From Campylobacteraceae bacterium (GTDB lineage: Bacteria; Campylobacterota; Campylobacteria; Campylobacterales; Sulfurovaceae): a stretch of 14,648 bases of DNA. The notes under the pieces were generated by a model, which ran no database searches, had not been told where the DNA came from, and was given only the letters and a program-made list of their open reading frames with translations. Position 1 is the stretch's first letter, and each line of letters opens with the position of its first letter. The stretch covers positions 1 to 14,648 of the forward strand of contig JAMONW010000073.1 of NCBI GenBank assembly GCA_027066355.1, given 5' to 3'. Of the stretch, positions 13,407-14,648 are shown piece after piece. The position numbers and the translations under genes are program-made.

Positions 13407-14648
13407 TACTTTGCCTCCTTTTTACTTTTACTTACTAATATTATCTTTTTAGCCTCTGGTGTCTGAGCTTTATTGTGCATCATTTGAACCAAAGCTTTTG
13501 CAGAGTTATCAATTGGTTCAAGAACTGGTTTTGGATAAACCCCTAGCCACACTACTAAAGCCACAAGTGGCAACAATGCTGTTAGTTCTTTACCATTTAA
13601 GTCAGGTAAATTTTTGTTCTCTTCACTAGTTAATGGTCCAAAGAATGTCTCTTTAAGAACTTTTAGCATATAAGCTGCACCTAATATTATAGATGTTCCA
13701 GCAAGAACTGTCAATGCAGGTGAAACTTTAAAGAAACCTGCTAACGATAAATATTCACCTATAAATCCAATTGTTAGTGGTAATCCAACAGAAGCCATTG
13801 TCATCACAACAAATATTGTTGCAAAGTTTGGCATAGACCAAGCAAGTCCACCAAATTCACTCATTAGTTTTGTATGTTTTCTATCATATATCACACCTAC
13901 AAGCAAAAATAGTGCACCAGAAACAATACCGTGAGAAAGCATTTGGAATACACTACCTGCAATTCCCTCTACATTCATAGCAAATGTTCCTATTACTATA
14001 ACTCCCATATGTGAAATAGAGCTATATGCAATAACTTGCTTTATATCTTTTTGTGCATATGCTACCATTGCAGTATAAATAATCATAATAATTGCTATAA
14101 TTGCAACTGGCAAAATATATGCTACTGATGCATCAGGAAATAGTGGTAGAGAAAATCTTACAAATCCATAACTTCCCATCTTAAGCAATACTGCTGCAAG
14201 AATTACAGAACCAACTGTTGGCGCTTGACCATGCGCATAAGGTAACCATGTATGAAATGGAAACATAGGAACTTTAATAGCAAATCCAAGGAAAAATGCC
14301 CAAAATAGCCACTTTTGCATACTAAATGGTAAAATTAGTGAATACCAATCTGTTAAAGAGAAACTCCATACACCAGTAGTTGAGTGATATACAAATGCTA
14401 AATATAAAATACCAATTAACATCACAAGTGAACCTGCAAATGTATAAATAAAGAACTTAATTGAAGCATATAGTCTTAAATTACCACCCCAAGCACCAAT
14501 AATATATAACATTGGAACTAGTGAGAACTCCCAGAATAGATAAAATAGTATTACATCTAAAGATACAAATACTCCAATCATTGCAACTTCTAAGAATAGA
14601 AGTGTAATAATCATATTTTTTACATCCTCTTTAACACTAAGGGCAATA
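13406..14648 (-). CDS. nuoM: NADH-quinone oxidoreductase subunit M (5' truncated by window edge)
   Basis: About 413 residues of a complex I antiporter-like subunit, open through the window edge, so roughly the first fifth of the usual 490-510 residues is missing; the ATG at 14614 is internal. Key motifs: LFYLFWEFSLVPMLYIIGAW with the conserved membrane glutamate, IKVPMFPFHTWLPYAHGQAP with the first pump lysine, ILAAVLLKMGSYGFVRFSLP with the second, and AYAQKDIKQVIAYSSISHMG. These match NuoM rather than NuoL or NuoN. The C-terminus ends in a lysine-rich tail. It is co-transcribed with nuoN, overlapping it by one base. Upstream nuo genes should lie beyond the right-hand edge. Confidence 0.97.
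   Translation of the reverse strand, partial: IALSVKEDVKNMIITLLFLEVAMIGVFVSLDVILFYLFWEFSLVPMLYIIGAWGGNLRLYASIKFFIYTFAGSLVMLIGILYLAFVYHSTTGVWSFSLTDWYSLILPFSMQKWLFWAFFLGFAIKVPMFPFHTWLPYAHGQAPTVGSVILAAVLLKMGSYGFVRFSLPLFPDASVAYILPVAIIAIIMIIYTAMVAYAQKDIKQVIAYSSISHMGVIVIGTFAMNVEGIAGSVFQMLSHGIVSGALFLLVGVIYDRKHTKLMSEFGGLAWSMPNFATIFVVMTMASVGLPLTIGFIGEYLSLAGFFKVSPALTVLAGTSIILGAAYMLKVLKETFFGPLTSEENKNLPDLNGKELTALLPLVALVVWLGVYPKPVLEPIDNSAKALVQMMHNKAQTPEAKKIILVSKSKKEAK

Overview
The window is AT-rich DNA with dense, mostly short-spaced genes. A complex I pair ending an operon (nuoM-nuoN), a modABC operon, and many extended -10 promoters (TGnTATAAT) with T-rich upstream DNA and no clear -35 all suggest a member of the Campylobacterota, perhaps a free-living Sulfurimonas- or Sulfurovum-like organism. 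The assignment rests on gene content and composition only; no rRNA or tRNA is present to confirm it.

Bases 1-2125 (+ strand) hold the 3' part of a class V aminotransferase resembling 2-aminoethylphosphonate transaminases, directly abutted by a LicD-family transferase, then a small lipoprotein with its own promoter. The first two suggest a phosphonate or phosphocholine-like group being made and attached to a surface glycan.

Bases 2128-6540 hold a compact acyl/aminoacyl and glycan-modification locus. On the minus strand, translationally coupled genes encode a stand-alone adenylation enzyme, an acyl carrier protein and a left-handed beta-helix (LbH) acyltransferase. Divergent to these lie a second LbH acyltransferase and a PIG-L/LmbE deacetylase. 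Together they could deacetylate an amino sugar and re-acylate it from a carrier-bound acid, a design comparable to DltA/DltC or AlmE/AlmF/AlmG but with a different transferase. Downstream of the minus-strand genes is a membrane-anchored protein of unknown function (2128-2811).

Bases 6541-6689 are a non-coding gap between convergent genes with two similar 23-nt palindromes in inverted orientation, a REPIN-like arrangement. Bases 6690-9022 (- strand) are a molybdate (or tungstate) ABC transporter, modA-modB-modC. An unusual G-rich, TTAGG-containing tract covers the end of modA, and modB seems to have its own extended -10 promoter.

Bases 9227-11784 hold a TPR-like cytoplasmic protein convergent with a 576-residue membrane protein. 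The latter shares its N-terminal half with the 227-residue protein at 2128-2811 and adds a second membrane segment, a SUKH/SMI1-KNR4-like domain and a HEAT-like end. Bases 11916-14648 (- strand) are nuoN and the 3' part of nuoM, closed by a clear hairpin terminator. No CRISPR array, tRNA, rRNA, transposase or phage gene was seen, and no gene-free stretch exceeds about 205 bases.
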